A stretch of 64,000 nt of DNA, from assembly GCA_030765605.1 (NCBI GenBank), contig JAVCCG010000133.1, positions 1-64,000 of the forward strand, in the 5' to 3' direction. The notes under the pieces were generated by a model. The model was given only the letters and a program-made list of their open reading frames with translations, did no database searches and was not told where the DNA came from. Source of the DNA: Candidatus Alcyoniella australis. GTDB taxonomy: Bacteria > Lernaellota > Lernaellaia > JAVCCG01 > Alcyoniellaceae. Positions 37,021 to 46,961 of the stretch are shown piece by piece (the first letter of the stretch is position 1; every line of letters starts with the position of its first letter). The position numbers and the translations under genes were made by a program.

Positions 37021-37434
37021 ATGAAACGGGTAGACATGATCCGCTGCACTCTGCTCGATCGCGACAACGACGAGCGAGCTGCGTACTACCTGCCCAAGGC
37101 GGTGTACGACATGTGGAAGTACATCGTGACGCAGCAGGGCGCTTACGAAATCGAACAAGTGTTGATTTCCAGCTGGGTCGATGAGGAGGGCTATTCCTAC
37201 GAGCGCGGTCTGCGCGGCGACCATCACGTGGAGCCGGTGGTTGAGGTCTGTTTAAACGTGCGCCGCATGGCCGAGGAGGACGAAGCCAAGCCGACCATGC
37301 GCTACATTGCCGCCTCGCGCTTTGACAAGGCGCTGGAATACCTCAAGAGCTCGGGCCTCGATCAGATCACGTTCGATGGCAGCGAGGTCACACGCGGCTA
37401 CTTTTTGGTGGTCGAGGAACTGCCTCTGCCTTGA
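37021..37434 (+). CDS. Hypothetical cytoplasmic protein
   Basis: This 137-residue soluble protein (MKRVDMIRCTLLDRDNDERAAYYLPKAV) is mixed alpha/beta with no motif I recognise. Its start codon is 4 bp after the repeat block, and there is no clear ribosome site; the repeat end (AGGCTAGCC) may supply one. The next gene begins 62 bp later, on the same strand. Confidence 0.65.
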   Translation: MKRVDMIRCTLLDRDNDERAAYYLPKAVYDMWKYIVTQQGAYEIEQVLISSWVDEEGYSYERGLRGDHHVEPVVEVCLNVRRMAEEDEAKPTMRYIAASRFDKALEYLKSSGLDQITFDGSEVTRGYFLVVEELPLP

Positions 37435-37496
37435 TGGCCACCTTGGGCAGGGGCTAGAATACACAGAATATTCCGATTGTCTGAAAGGTACCTCTG

Positions 37497-38321
37497 ATGT
37501 CAGCTATGTACCGGCCGTTCACCTATGCGGCGCTGATGGCTCTATGCGTGCTATTCATCTTCAGCGGACTGGGCTGCAGCAAGGCCGGTCCGCGTTACGA
37601 CGAGGTGTTCAGCTCGGGCCAAGCGTTCGTCAAGCTGTGCCACGACGTGGACAAGCTCGAGGCGATCGTGCCGCTGGGCATGGAGCATCCCTACGAGATC
37701 GACGCCGAACACCTGGCGTTTGTGCTCGAGCAGGTGACGTTTCAGGAGTACGGATTTTTAAAGTGGCGCGACCGCGGCCGCCTGTTCTACGACGAGGAGG
37801 TCGCGGAGTTGGCCCAGCCGCTGAGCCAGGCCCTGGCCCAGGCCGGTCCGGACCAGGTGATTGTCTTCCGCAGCTCGGCGCGCAAGCGCGATCTGCTGCT
37901 GCCCACCAATCGGCTGACCAGCGGCATGCTGTTCCACTCCGGCGGCGAGCTGCAACTGGTGATCGGCAACCTCAATTGGGAGCAGATCGATCCGGACGCC
38001 GAGTACTATCAGGACGACCCGCGCGAACGAACGCTGCTCACGCCCTACCGGCTGGTCGTCGACGAGCTGATGACCCGGCCGCCGGTGGACAAGAACGAGC
38101 GTCTTCTCAAGCGCGAGCACAACAACTGGCTGCAGTTCGACGTCCAGGCGCTGCTGGCGCTAGCCCAGCCCGAGGAGGAACCTGCGTCGCCTGTGGTTGT
38201 CGTACCTGTGGCGCCCAATGTGGAGCAGCGACTGCAAACACTCAAGGAGCTGTACGAGCAGGAGTTGATCACCCAAGAGGAGTACGAGCAGAAGCGGCAG
38301 GAGATTCTCGACGAGCTGTGA
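37497..38321 (+). CDS. Lipoprotein with C-terminal SHOCT domain
   Basis: This 274-residue protein has a lipoprotein signal (lipobox SGLGC near residue 27). A middle domain of about 190 residues, with FLKWRDRGRLFYDEEV and VIVFRSSARKRDLL, is not recognised. The end, RLQTLKELYEQELITQEEYEQKRQEILDEL, is a typical SHOCT (short C-terminal) helix pair, often involved in oligomerisation. GAAAGG precedes the start. It is followed closely by alr. Confidence 0.8.
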   Translation: MSAMYRPFTYAALMALCVLFIFSGLGCSKAGPRYDEVFSSGQAFVKLCHDVDKLEAIVPLGMEHPYEIDAEHLAFVLEQVTFQEYGFLKWRDRGRLFYDEEVAELAQPLSQALAQAGPDQVIVFRSSARKRDLLLPTNRLTSGMLFHSGGELQLVIGNLNWEQIDPDAEYYQDDPRERTLLTPYRLVVDELMTRPPVDKNERLLKREHNNWLQFDVQALLALAQPEEEPASPVVVVPVAPNVEQRLQTLKELYEQELITQEEYEQKRQEILDEL

Positions 38322-38342
38322 GACGCGCAGCGTAGGATTGCG

Positions 38343-39482
38343 ATGAACACCAATCGACCGACATTCGCCAACATCGACCTCAGTGCGCTGGAGCACAACT
38401 ACCGTGCGATCCGCGAACGGATCGGCCCCGACGTGGGAATGATGGCGATCGTCAAGGCCAATGCTTACGGTCACGGAGCGGTGCCGATTGCCTCGAACCT
38501 CGAGCGGTTGGGCGCCGACGCGTTTGGCGTAGCGTTTGCCGAGGAGGGGATCGAGCTGCGCGAGGGCGGCATCACGCGGCCGATCGTGGTCCTGGGCGGG
38601 CTGTACTTCGGCGAGACGGGCAAGGCGGTGAAGTACGGCCTGACCCCGGTCGTGCACTCGCTGGAGAACGCACGCTCGTTGGCGCTGCAGGCTGCGGAGC
38701 TCGGCGTGCGACTGGACGTCCACGTCAAGATCGACACCGGGATGAACCGCATCGGCCTGCGCGCGCCGGATTGCGTGGACGAGGTGCTGCACATCGCGGC
38801 GCTGGGCAGCCTGCGCGTGCAGGGGCTGCTGAGCCATCTGGCCACGGTCGAGCCGGACTTCGGTGGTCCGGGAAAAAATCAGCACGAGCTGTTTATCGAG
38901 ACGATCGGCCTGCTCGCCGAACGCGGCCTGACCCCGCCGCTGGTGCATATGGACAATTCGATGGGCGTGATGGCCGCGCCCCACGAGCGTTTCGTGATGG
39001 TGCGGCCGGGGCTCTCGCTTTACGGCGCGTGGGCCGATCCGGCATTTGTCGGCAGCATGGACCTACGTCCCGTAATGAGCCTGACCACCGAGATCGTGCA
39101 TCTCAAGACAGTGCCCCCCGGATCGCCGATCAGTTACGGCGGAACTTTCGTTACCAAGCGCGAATCACGGATCGCCACGATCCCCATGGGCTACGCCGAC
39201 GGCCTGCCGCGCAATCTGGGCAACCGCGGCGAGGCGCTGGTGCGCGGGCGGCGCGCGCCGATCGCCGGAGCGGTCTGCATGGACATGGCGATGCTCGACG
39301 TCAGCGACGTGCCCGATGTGCGGCGTGGCGACCGAGCCGTGCTGATCGGCTCCCAGGGCGACCAGCGGATCACGGCCGACGATTGGGCGCGGGCGCTGGA
39401 CACGATCTCCTACGAGGTCTTCTGCAACATCGGCTCGCGGGTCTCGCGGCTCTACGTGCAGAGCGACAGCGCGGAGCTTTAA
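38343..39482 (+). CDS. alr: Alanine racemase
   Basis: This 379-residue PLP enzyme makes D-alanine for peptidoglycan. The PLP Lys is K38 in VKANAYGHG, and the catalytic Tyr is in MGYADGLPR near 283. HVKIDTGMNRIGL is a further family motif. The mlaE gene starts directly after its stop, so the two are in one operon. Confidence 0.96.
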   Translation: MNTNRPTFANIDLSALEHNYRAIRERIGPDVGMMAIVKANAYGHGAVPIASNLERLGADAFGVAFAEEGIELREGGITRPIVVLGGLYFGETGKAVKYGLTPVVHSLENARSLALQAAELGVRLDVHVKIDTGMNRIGLRAPDCVDEVLHIAALGSLRVQGLLSHLATVEPDFGGPGKNQHELFIETIGLLAERGLTPPLVHMDNSMGVMAAPHERFVMVRPGLSLYGAWADPAFVGSMDLRPVMSLTTEIVHLKTVPPGSPISYGGTFVTKRESRIATIPMGYADGLPRNLGNRGEALVRGRRAPIAGAVCMDMAMLDVSDVPDVRRGDRAVLIGSQGDQRITADDWARALDTISYEVFCNIGSRVSRLYVQSDSAEL

Positions 39483-40253
39483 TTGCTGAGGCCAATCGAG
39501 GCTCTGGGCAAGGCCCTGATCGACATGGTCGAGCAGGTCGGCCAGATCGGCATCGTGTTTCTCTGGACCCTCTATTGGTTGTTCCGTCCGCCGTACCGCC
39601 TGCGCCTGCTGGTTCGACAGTTCGATTTCGTCGGCGTGGGATCGATCTTCATCATCACACTCAGCGCGGTGTTCACCGGCGCGGTGTTCAGCCTGCAAAG
39701 CAGCTACGCCTTTCGGATGTTCGAGGCCAACACGATGATCGGCCCCACGGTGGTGCTCTCGTTGACCCGCGAACTAGGACCGGTGCTCGCGGCGCTGATG
39801 ATCGCCGGCCGCTGCGGATCGTCGATGGCCGCCGAGCTGGGCACGATGCGCGTTACCGACCAGATCGACGCGTTGGAGTCGATGGCCGTCAACCCGATAC
39901 ATTACCTGGTCGTGCCGCGAGTGGTGGCCAGCGTGGTGATGATGCCGATCCTGGCCTCGTTGTTCGACTTCGCGGGCACCATCGGCAGCTATTTCGTTTG
40001 CACCAATCTACTGGGCCTAAGCGCGGTGGAGTTTCTCAACGACGTGATTTACTACGTGGACGTGGACGACTATTACAACGGGATTATCAAGGCCGGATTC
40101 TTCGGTTTGATAATCTCTGTAATCGGTTGCTACAAAGGCTATTATGTCGAGGGCGGCGCCGCGGGCGTGGGTCGTGCAACGACCCAGAGCGTGGTGATCG
40201 CCTCGGTGACAGTGCTGGTTTCGGATTACTTTCTCAGCGCATTATTGTTTTAA
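39483..40253 (+). CDS. mlaE: Lipid-transport ABC permease MlaE
   Basis: This 256-residue MlaE-family permease has five or six helices. It shows SLQSSYAFRMFEAN, LTRELGPVLAALMIAGRCGSSMAAELGTMRVTDQIDALESM and PRVVASVVMMPIL, the family core. The start is TTG 39483, immediately after the alr stop, with GGAG 7 nt upstream; no ATG occurs until residue 15. With MlaF and MlaD it moves phospholipids between inner and outer membrane. Confidence 0.93.
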   Translation: MLRPIEALGKALIDMVEQVGQIGIVFLWTLYWLFRPPYRLRLLVRQFDFVGVGSIFIITLSAVFTGAVFSLQSSYAFRMFEANTMIGPTVVLSLTRELGPVLAALMIAGRCGSSMAAELGTMRVTDQIDALESMAVNPIHYLVVPRVVASVVMMPILASLFDFAGTIGSYFVCTNLLGLSAVEFLNDVIYYVDVDDYYNGIIKAGFFGLIISVIGCYKGYYVEGGAAGVGRATTQSVVIASVTVLVSDYFLSALLF

Positions 40254-40264
40254 GGCAGGGCAAG

Positions 40265-41128
40265 ATGGGCATGAGCGAACCACGCAGCCGCGACAACATT
40301 ATCGAGCTGATCGAGCTTGAGAAGAGTTTCGGCGACAAGCGTGTGCTCAACAAGCTGAGCCTCGAGATCCCGCGCGGCTCGATCACGATTTTGCTCGGCC
40401 GTTCCGGCGGGGGCAAGTCGGTAACGCTCAAGCACATCATCGGCCTGTTGCGGCCCGACAGCGGCCGGGTGCTGATCGACGGCGAGGAGATCACCGACCT
40501 GGCGCCGACCGAGATCAACCGCGTGCGGCGTAAGTTCGGCGTGCTGTTCCAGGGCGCGGCGCTGTTCGACTCGATGAGCGTCGGCGAGAACGTGGCCTTT
40601 CCGCTGATCGAACACGCGCGGCTGTCGCGGGCCAAGGTCGCCGAGAAAGTGGCCCAGGCCCTGTCCAACGTCGGCCTGGCCGGGGTGGAAGCGATGTGGC
40701 CCTCGAACCTCTCCGGCGGCATGGCCAAGCGGGTGGGGCTGGCGCGGGCCATGGTGCTCGAGCCCGAGATCATCCTCTTCGACGAGCCGACCAGCGGCCT
40801 GGACCCGCTGATGGCCGACGCGATCTACAAGCTGATCTCGGATACCCAGCACCGCAACAACCTGACCAATTTTATCATCTCCCACGATGTGCAGCTGGCG
40901 ATGACCATCGCCGACAAGATCGCGCTGATCCACGAGGGACGGATCATCGAGCAGGGCGACCCGCAGAGCTTCAGACTCTCGACAAACCCCTATGTGCGGC
41001 AATTCCTCGAGGGCAGCAGCACGGGGCCGATCGACGTGGTTGCCGAGTCCAAGGGCCTCGACGGTAAAACCCCGTTGCCGCTGGACGCCGAGCAGGCAAT
41101 CCGCGAACACGCTGAGGGACCGCGATGA
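40265..41128 (+). CDS. mlaF: Lipid-transport ABC ATPase MlaF
   Basis: This 287-residue ABC ATPase has Walker A GRSGGGKS, signature LSGGMAKRVGLARA, Walker B IILFDEPTSGLDP and the switch in ISHDV. LFQGAALFDSMSVGENVAFPL is typical of the Mla subgroup. ATG 40265 is chosen by its position after mlaE and GCAGGG; frame upstream of it lies inside alr and mlaE. A C-terminal tail of about 35 residues has no known role. It overlaps mlaD as ATGA. Confidence 0.93.
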   Translation: MGMSEPRSRDNIIELIELEKSFGDKRVLNKLSLEIPRGSITILLGRSGGGKSVTLKHIIGLLRPDSGRVLIDGEEITDLAPTEINRVRRKFGVLFQGAALFDSMSVGENVAFPLIEHARLSRAKVAEKVAQALSNVGLAGVEAMWPSNLSGGMAKRVGLARAMVLEPEIILFDEPTSGLDPLMADAIYKLISDTQHRNNLTNFIISHDVQLAMTIADKIALIHEGRIIEQGDPQSFRLSTNPYVRQFLEGSSTGPIDVVAESKGLDGKTPLPLDAEQAIREHAEGPR

Positions 41129-42642
41129 AACGCCGCTTTTCCACCGAGCTCAAGGTCGGACTGTTCTTCATCGTGATGTTATTGATGATCGCCTTTATCA
41201 GCCTGCGGCTGGGCAACATCAACCTGTTCGAGGAACGCGGCTACGTGGTCTGGGCGGTGTTCGACACCGCCGCCGGCGTCAACCCCGAGACCGAGGTGCT
41301 CTACGCCGGAATCCGCATCGGCCGGGTCGATGCAATCAAACTGCACGAGGGCAAGGCGCGGATCGAGATGCTGGTCCTGCCCGGGGTCAAGCTCGAGCGC
41401 GACTGCTCGATCGCGCTGATGAGCAAGGGATTCCTCGGCGCGCGCTACATGGAGATCTCGCCGGGCACTGTCGGCGCCGAGCCGCTCAAGGACGGCGACC
41501 AAATTAAGAGGGTCACCGCGCCGTTCGATATTTCATCTGTGGGCGGAGAGCTCAACGTGGTGGTCGACGATATTCAGGCGATTACCGCCAACTTGCGCGA
41601 CGTGCTGGGCGACGAACAGGGGCTGGTGGCACTCGAACAGATTTTGGAGAACGTGCGCGGCGTAACCGAGCAGGCCAACCAGATGGCCACGGACAACCAA
41701 CGCGAGCTGCACCGCATCCTGAGCAACCTGGCGGTGATCACCGAGAGCCTGGCGCGGGTCAGCTCGGCCAACGACGATGCGATGTCCGCCGCCCTGGGCG
41801 ACCTACCCGAAATCACCGAAAACCTGCGCGTGATAACCGAGAACCTCTCGCGCATCGTGCAGAACAACTCCGATGGCATGGACAGCGCCATGTCGCGCAT
41901 CGCCGACTCCTCCGAGCAGCTGCGCGGTACGCTGAGCAACCTCAACGAGATCACCGCCAAGATCAACGCGGGCGAGGGCACGTTGGGCAAGCTGGTCAAC
42001 GACGAGGAGACCATCTCCAAGCTCAACGAGACCCTCGACGGCGTCAAGGAGCTGGTGAGCACCGCGCGCAACACGCGCACCGAGGTCGGCTACCGCGCCG
42101 ACTACTACGCCGACCCCGAAGATTGGCGGCACTCGATCGACCTGCGGATCAGCCCGCGGCCGGATAAGTACGTGCAGATCGGCGTGGTCAGCTCCGAGAT
42201 GGGCTCGACCAAGCGCACCGATACCCGCACCGAGACCACGACCAACCCCGGCGAGGACGACGAGAAAAAAGTCGTTGAGGAAGAGATTAAGACGGTCACC
42301 TCCGACCAGTACCGCTTTACCGCGCTCTACGCCCGGCGCTTCCACGACTTGGTGGTGCGCGGCGGGCTGATCGAGAGCGAGGGCGGCGTGGGGTTGGACT
42401 ACTACTTCTTCCAGGACCACCTGCTGCTCTCGGCCGAGGCCTTTGACTTTGACGCGGACCGCGATCCGCGGCTGCGCGCGGTGCTCAACCTACGGCTGCT
42501 CGAACACATCTACCTCGGCGGCGGAGTCGACGACTACACCGACAACTTCGAGGACCCACTGTGGTTCGTCGGCGCCGGACTGATGATCCGCGACGACGAC
42601 CTGTCATGGCTACTGACCCGTATTCCCACTCCGGGATTCTAA
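41125..42642 (+). CDS. mlaD: MlaD-type MCE protein with C-terminal beta-barrel-like domain
   Basis: This 505-residue protein has an N-terminal inner-membrane helix (GLFFIVMLLMIAFISL) and one MCE domain (about 38-120; VLYAGIRIGRVDAI, LMSKGFLGARYMEISPG). A long helical region with coiled-coil spacing follows (about 135-320). The last 170 residues are alternating polar/apolar strands rich in Tyr and Gly (FTALYARRFHDLVVRGGLIESEGGVGLDYYF, LNLRLLEHIYLGGG) and end in Phe, as outer-membrane barrels do. This suggests a protein that spans from inner to outer membrane, like the MlaD-barrel fusion described in Veillonella. E. coli MlaD is only about 180 residues. Confidence 0.88.
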   Translation: MKRRFSTELKVGLFFIVMLLMIAFISLRLGNINLFEERGYVVWAVFDTAAGVNPETEVLYAGIRIGRVDAIKLHEGKARIEMLVLPGVKLERDCSIALMSKGFLGARYMEISPGTVGAEPLKDGDQIKRVTAPFDISSVGGELNVVVDDIQAITANLRDVLGDEQGLVALEQILENVRGVTEQANQMATDNQRELHRILSNLAVITESLARVSSANDDAMSAALGDLPEITENLRVITENLSRIVQNNSDGMDSAMSRIADSSEQLRGTLSNLNEITAKINAGEGTLGKLVNDEETISKLNETLDGVKELVSTARNTRTEVGYRADYYADPEDWRHSIDLRISPRPDKYVQIGVVSSEMGSTKRTDTRTETTTNPGEDDEKKVVEEEIKTVTSDQYRFTALYARRFHDLVVRGGLIESEGGVGLDYYFFQDHLLLSAEAFDFDADRDPRLRAVLNLRLLEHIYLGGGVDDYTDNFEDPLWFVGAGLMIRDDDLSWLLTRIPTPGF

Positions 42643-42663
42643 ATAATTATTGAGGAGGCCCAG

Positions 42664-43611
42664 TTGAGAAGAAATCTGATTTTGATCGTTGTGCTGATCG
42701 CCTCGATCGTCGTGGCCGCGGTTGTGGTCTCGGCGCAGGACAAGGTATTCGAGGTCAAGTTCACCCCGCGTTGCACCAACGGCACCAAGATGATCCCGGA
42801 TTCGGCCGGGTGGGAATTTGTGCCCGATCGGCCGATGACGATCTCGATTCCGGACATTCCGCTGAGCGCGGATGAGAAGGAACAGCTCTACAGCGGCGAG
42901 CCGATCTGCAAGATGTTGCCCGGCCAGGGCGACAAGAAGATCGGTTGGATGCGCTTTTTCGCGCCGTTCGACCCGGTGACCGCCTACTGGGTAATCACCG
43001 ACTCGGGGCGATTCAGCCAGCAGGACGAATCGTTCCCCTCCACCGGCTCGCTGTTCCGCAAGCGCCACACCTTCATGCCGTATTGCTTTGACAACGCGAT
43101 CTGCCCGGCCGAGGACATGCTGTGGAACCTGCAGTACCTGGTGATGCCGCTGGTCAAACCGCGGATGGTCTGCACCTCGCTGTGCCGCAACCGCGACAAC
43201 TTCCCCTGGGAGTCGGCCTGGTGGTCCAGCCCAAACTTCTATTGCATGGACAAGATCGAGGCCGAGCTGCAAGACGAGCTCAAAGAGGCTGTGCGCATCT
43301 CACGCAACCGCGGCGCCTGGCATGTGAGCATGCTGCCGCAGGAGTTCCGCCGCACGGCCGGCGATCTCAATCGTGCGCAGATTCTCTACATCGTCGATAC
43401 CGAGGCCGGCGGCTCGCTGGGCAACCTGCAGAGCATTTCCAACGCGGCCACCCAGAAGGCGCTGCCCAACCTGGCGGCCAACGTGACGTTCATCGGCGAG
43501 CGTTGGGAGTGGTTCATGAAGAAGTACCATCCGGCGGATGATCTGCAACGCTTCCACGCTGAGCAGACCGAATATCGCAGCATTTGGGGTCCGCAGTTCA
43601 ACGCCAAATAG
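42664..43611 (+). CDS. Exported protein of unknown function in the mla operon
   Basis: This 315-residue protein has a signal peptide or anchor (RRNLILIVVLIASIVVAAVVVSAQ). The start is TTG 42664, with GAGGAGG 6 nt upstream. It contains seven Cys (for example FTPRC, MVCTSLC, NFYC) and many Trp and Tyr, and has no family motif I know. It follows mlaD by 21 bp and ends at a strong terminator, so it is the last gene of the alr-mla transcript. It holds the place where mlaC would be in E. coli but does not resemble MlaC. Confidence 0.75.
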   Translation: MRRNLILIVVLIASIVVAAVVVSAQDKVFEVKFTPRCTNGTKMIPDSAGWEFVPDRPMTISIPDIPLSADEKEQLYSGEPICKMLPGQGDKKIGWMRFFAPFDPVTAYWVITDSGRFSQQDESFPSTGSLFRKRHTFMPYCFDNAICPAEDMLWNLQYLVMPLVKPRMVCTSLCRNRDNFPWESAWWSSPNFYCMDKIEAELQDELKEAVRISRNRGAWHVSMLPQEFRRTAGDLNRAQILYIVDTEAGGSLGNLQSISNAATQKALPNLAANVTFIGERWEWFMKKYHPADDLQRFHAEQTEYRSIWGPQFNAK

Positions 43612-43637
43612 GCGGCAAAGAGACAATGCATCTGTTC

Positions 43638-43673
43638 CGCGCCCCCGGAGATCTGGGGGCGCGTTCTGTTTTT
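43638..43673 (+). terminator. Intrinsic terminator of the mla operon
   Basis: CGCGCCCCC at 43638-43646 pairs with GGGGGCGCG at 43655-43663, and TTCTGTTTTT follows. Confidence 0.85.
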
Positions 43674-43704
43674 GAGGCTAAGTGGCGATGATTATCACGC
43701 GTCC

Positions 43705-43887
43705 TAACCCGCATTTCTCACGAGGGGTCTACTGCGGTGCACAATCTGCTCGCAATAACAGCGTCATCCTCGCCGATCCATGCTCGACGTACCGCAGAGG
43801 GTACGTCTGCGCAGAATCGACTCGTCTTCCTTGTTCTTGCGGCATCTTGCACGCCTCGCTACGAACCCTCGTGAGAAATGCGGGCTA
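43705..43887 (+). repeat. 183-bp element with 22-bp terminal inverted repeats (MITE-like), second full copy
   Basis: The left end starts TAACCCGCATTTCTCACGAG and the right end is its reverse complement with one mismatch in 22. The interior shares ACTGCGG-GCACAAT, GCTCGCAATAAC, a CGTACC-GGGTACG hairpin and the TTCTTGCGG region with the copy at 17589-17774. Compared with that copy, the inverted ends carry paired changes (ATATTCATGA against CATTTCTCACGA) on both sides. The right end contains the start codon of the next gene. Confidence 0.82.
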
Positions 43888-44243
43888 AATTCGAGCGCAT
43901 TGTTCAGCGCGCGCTGGACACGATCCCGGACGAGTTCCAGGAGTACATCGCGCAGGTGCCGGTGCTGGTCGAGGATCGGCCGGACCCCGAGCTGCTGGCC
44001 GAGCTGGGCATGGACCCGGACGAGCTGCTGTTCGGGGTGTTCCTCGGCGTGCCCGTGGGCGAGCTCAGTGTGTTCGACGTGGTAACCGACGTGCCGCGGA
44101 TCGTGATCTTCCGCGAGGATCTGAGCCAGGCGTTCCCCGACGAGGCCGAGCTTTGCCACGAGATCCAGACCACGGTGCTGCACGAGGTGGCGCACCTGTT
44201 CGGCCTGGACGAGGCGCGGCTGGATGAACTGGGGTTCGGTTGA
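43878..44243 (+). CDS. Minimal zincin-type metallopeptidase (PF06262-like)
   Basis: This 121-residue protein has the motif HEVAHLFGLDEARLDELG near residues 103-120, the extended HExxHxxGxxD zinc site, at the very C-terminus. The preceding PRIVIFREDL strand fits the minimal one-domain metallopeptidase family. No signal peptide is present, so it is cytoplasmic. The only usable start, ATG 43878, lies within the right inverted repeat of the preceding element, so codons 1-3 come from the repeat. Confidence 0.82.
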   Translation: MRAKFERIVQRALDTIPDEFQEYIAQVPVLVEDRPDPELLAELGMDPDELLFGVFLGVPVGELSVFDVVTDVPRIVIFREDLSQAFPDEAELCHEIQTTVLHEVAHLFGLDEARLDELGFG

Positions 44244-44262
44244 CGCGGGAAAGAATCCGGAC

Positions 44263-44886
44263 TTAGCCCGCGTTGAGTTCGAGCTCCACCGCGGCATGCA
44301 GCAGCTGCAACACCATGCGTTCGTTTGGATCGTCCGTATTCTTCAGCAGCATACGCAGATGTTTGCGCGCGGGCTCATAGCGGCTCAGGGCATAACTGAG
44401 AAAGGCGACCCTCCACCGGTAACGGCGGACTTGGGCCGTGTTGCTTTCCGGTCGTTTCAGCGTGTCTTGCAGCATTATCCGGTAATGCTGCAATGATGAG
44501 CGATAGTCGCCGGTGCGGAAGTACATCGAGGCCAGACCGCGATGTGGGCAGTTGGCGAATCCTTTGCCCGCGTTGACGTCGATCGCTTGGGTCAGCAGCT
44601 CCTCGCCCAACTTCTCGAATCCCTCCTCGTGGGCATACTCCATGCCCAGAGTGACCAACGGAGCATAGGCCCCGCGCTGTGTGGCCGTACGCAACATGGC
44701 CTGGATCTCGGGTTGCGATGTGTCGTGGAGGTCGAATCCAACGTAATACAGGAACGAGTCAAAGCCGTCCTTGGCCTTGCCCTGAGGAGTGCTTTCGATC
44801 TGGAGCGGCTCGTGCAGCAGGTTGTCCGCCGCAGCCAGGCTGGCGGCGAGCAGCCGACCGACGTACGGCCCAATAAGGGCGCGCAA
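44263..44886 (-). CDS. TPR-like protein, start uncertain
   Basis: This frame of up to 207 codons contains helical repeat segments (APLVTLGMEYAHEEGFEKLGEELLTQAID, CPHRGLASMYFRTGDYRSSLQHYRIML, YRWRVAFLSYALSRYEPARKHLRMLL) that read as TPR units. The only upstream start is TTG 44886, without a ribosome site, and a stop lies 16 codons earlier. An ATG in another frame lies at about 44910, so the N-terminus may be frameshifted or truncated. The function is unknown. Confidence 0.55.
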   Translation of the reverse strand: MRALIGPYVGRLLAASLAAADNLLHEPLQIESTPQGKAKDGFDSFLYYVGFDLHDTSQPEIQAMLRTATQRGAYAPLVTLGMEYAHEEGFEKLGEELLTQAIDVNAGKGFANCPHRGLASMYFRTGDYRSSLQHYRIMLQDTLKRPESNTAQVRRYRWRVAFLSYALSRYEPARKHLRMLLKNTDDPNERMVLQLLHAAVELELNAG

Positions 44887-44910
44887 TGTGGCGCACCGTT
44901 GATTTGTCCA

Positions 44911-44932
44911 TCTAGATAAAATTGTCTAGATA
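44911..44932. promoter_or_regulatory. Paired TCTAGATA boxes
   Basis: TCTAGATA occurs twice in the same orientation, 14 bp apart, in the short AT-rich gap between two minus-strand genes. Each box contains the palindrome TCTAGA. It may be an operator or part of a promoter for the TPR-like gene. Confidence 0.3.
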
Positions 44933-44942
44933 CGGCTATAAA

Positions 44943-46280
<1,338 letters not shown>

Positions 46281-46391
46281 CGTTTGGCTCCCAGGAAAAC
46301 GGGTCGTCTATTTTTCTATTATAGCATCTCTGGACGATGATTCGTGGGTGACCGTTGTGACTTGGTCGGTTTTCCGAGGTAAAATTTGATT

Positions 46392-46961
46392 ATGAAAACA
46401 CGAGCGCTGTCGATCTTCGTCTCCGGTCTGATCCTAGCCTCGCTGCTGCTTGGCGCCTGCGGCCAAAAGGAGCGCGAGGCCCTGACCCTGGCGCGGGGCG
46501 AGGGGACCTACCAAGCCTATCGACGCTTTGCCGCCGAGTATCCCAGCAACTCCGACGGCCAATATTTCCTGGCCGTAGTCGGCCTGGTGACCGGCCGCGA
46601 CCCGATCACCGATCCGGTGTTGCAAACTGCGGTGGAGACCGCGCCGGACAGGGTGCGCAACGGCTACGAGCTTCGCGCGCAGTATCGCGCCGCGGTTGCT
46701 GAGGCCGACAGTTGCGTACTTCATTGTTCGGATGCGTTCATTGACTGTTCGCTGGCAGCCAAGGATCCGGCGGGGGAGGTCGACTACCCGGCCCTGGACA
46801 ACTGCACGGGCGGCCTGGGCGTGTGCACCGACGCCTGCGATCCGCTGGTTGAAACCGCGCGCGAACACGCCGAGGTCTATTCCGTTGAGTTGGGGCTGAT
46901 CGAACACGACGCCTCGCTGACGATCCTGGTGCTCGAACGCGAGCAGATCGAGACGCCCTAA
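46392..46961 (+). CDS. Small lipoprotein of unknown function
   Basis: ATG 46392 gives MKTRALSIFVSGLILASLLLGAC, a lipoprotein signal with lipobox LGAC. The 189-residue product has a helical middle and six clustered Cys (DSCVLHCSDAFIDC, DNCTGGLGVCTDAC). No family recognised. Its stop overlaps the stop of the convergent cupin gene by 4 bp. Confidence 0.72.
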   Translation: MKTRALSIFVSGLILASLLLGACGQKEREALTLARGEGTYQAYRRFAAEYPSNSDGQYFLAVVGLVTGRDPITDPVLQTAVETAPDRVRNGYELRAQYRAAVAEADSCVLHCSDAFIDCSLAAKDPAGEVDYPALDNCTGGLGVCTDACDPLVETAREHAEVYSVELGLIEHDASLTILVLEREQIETP

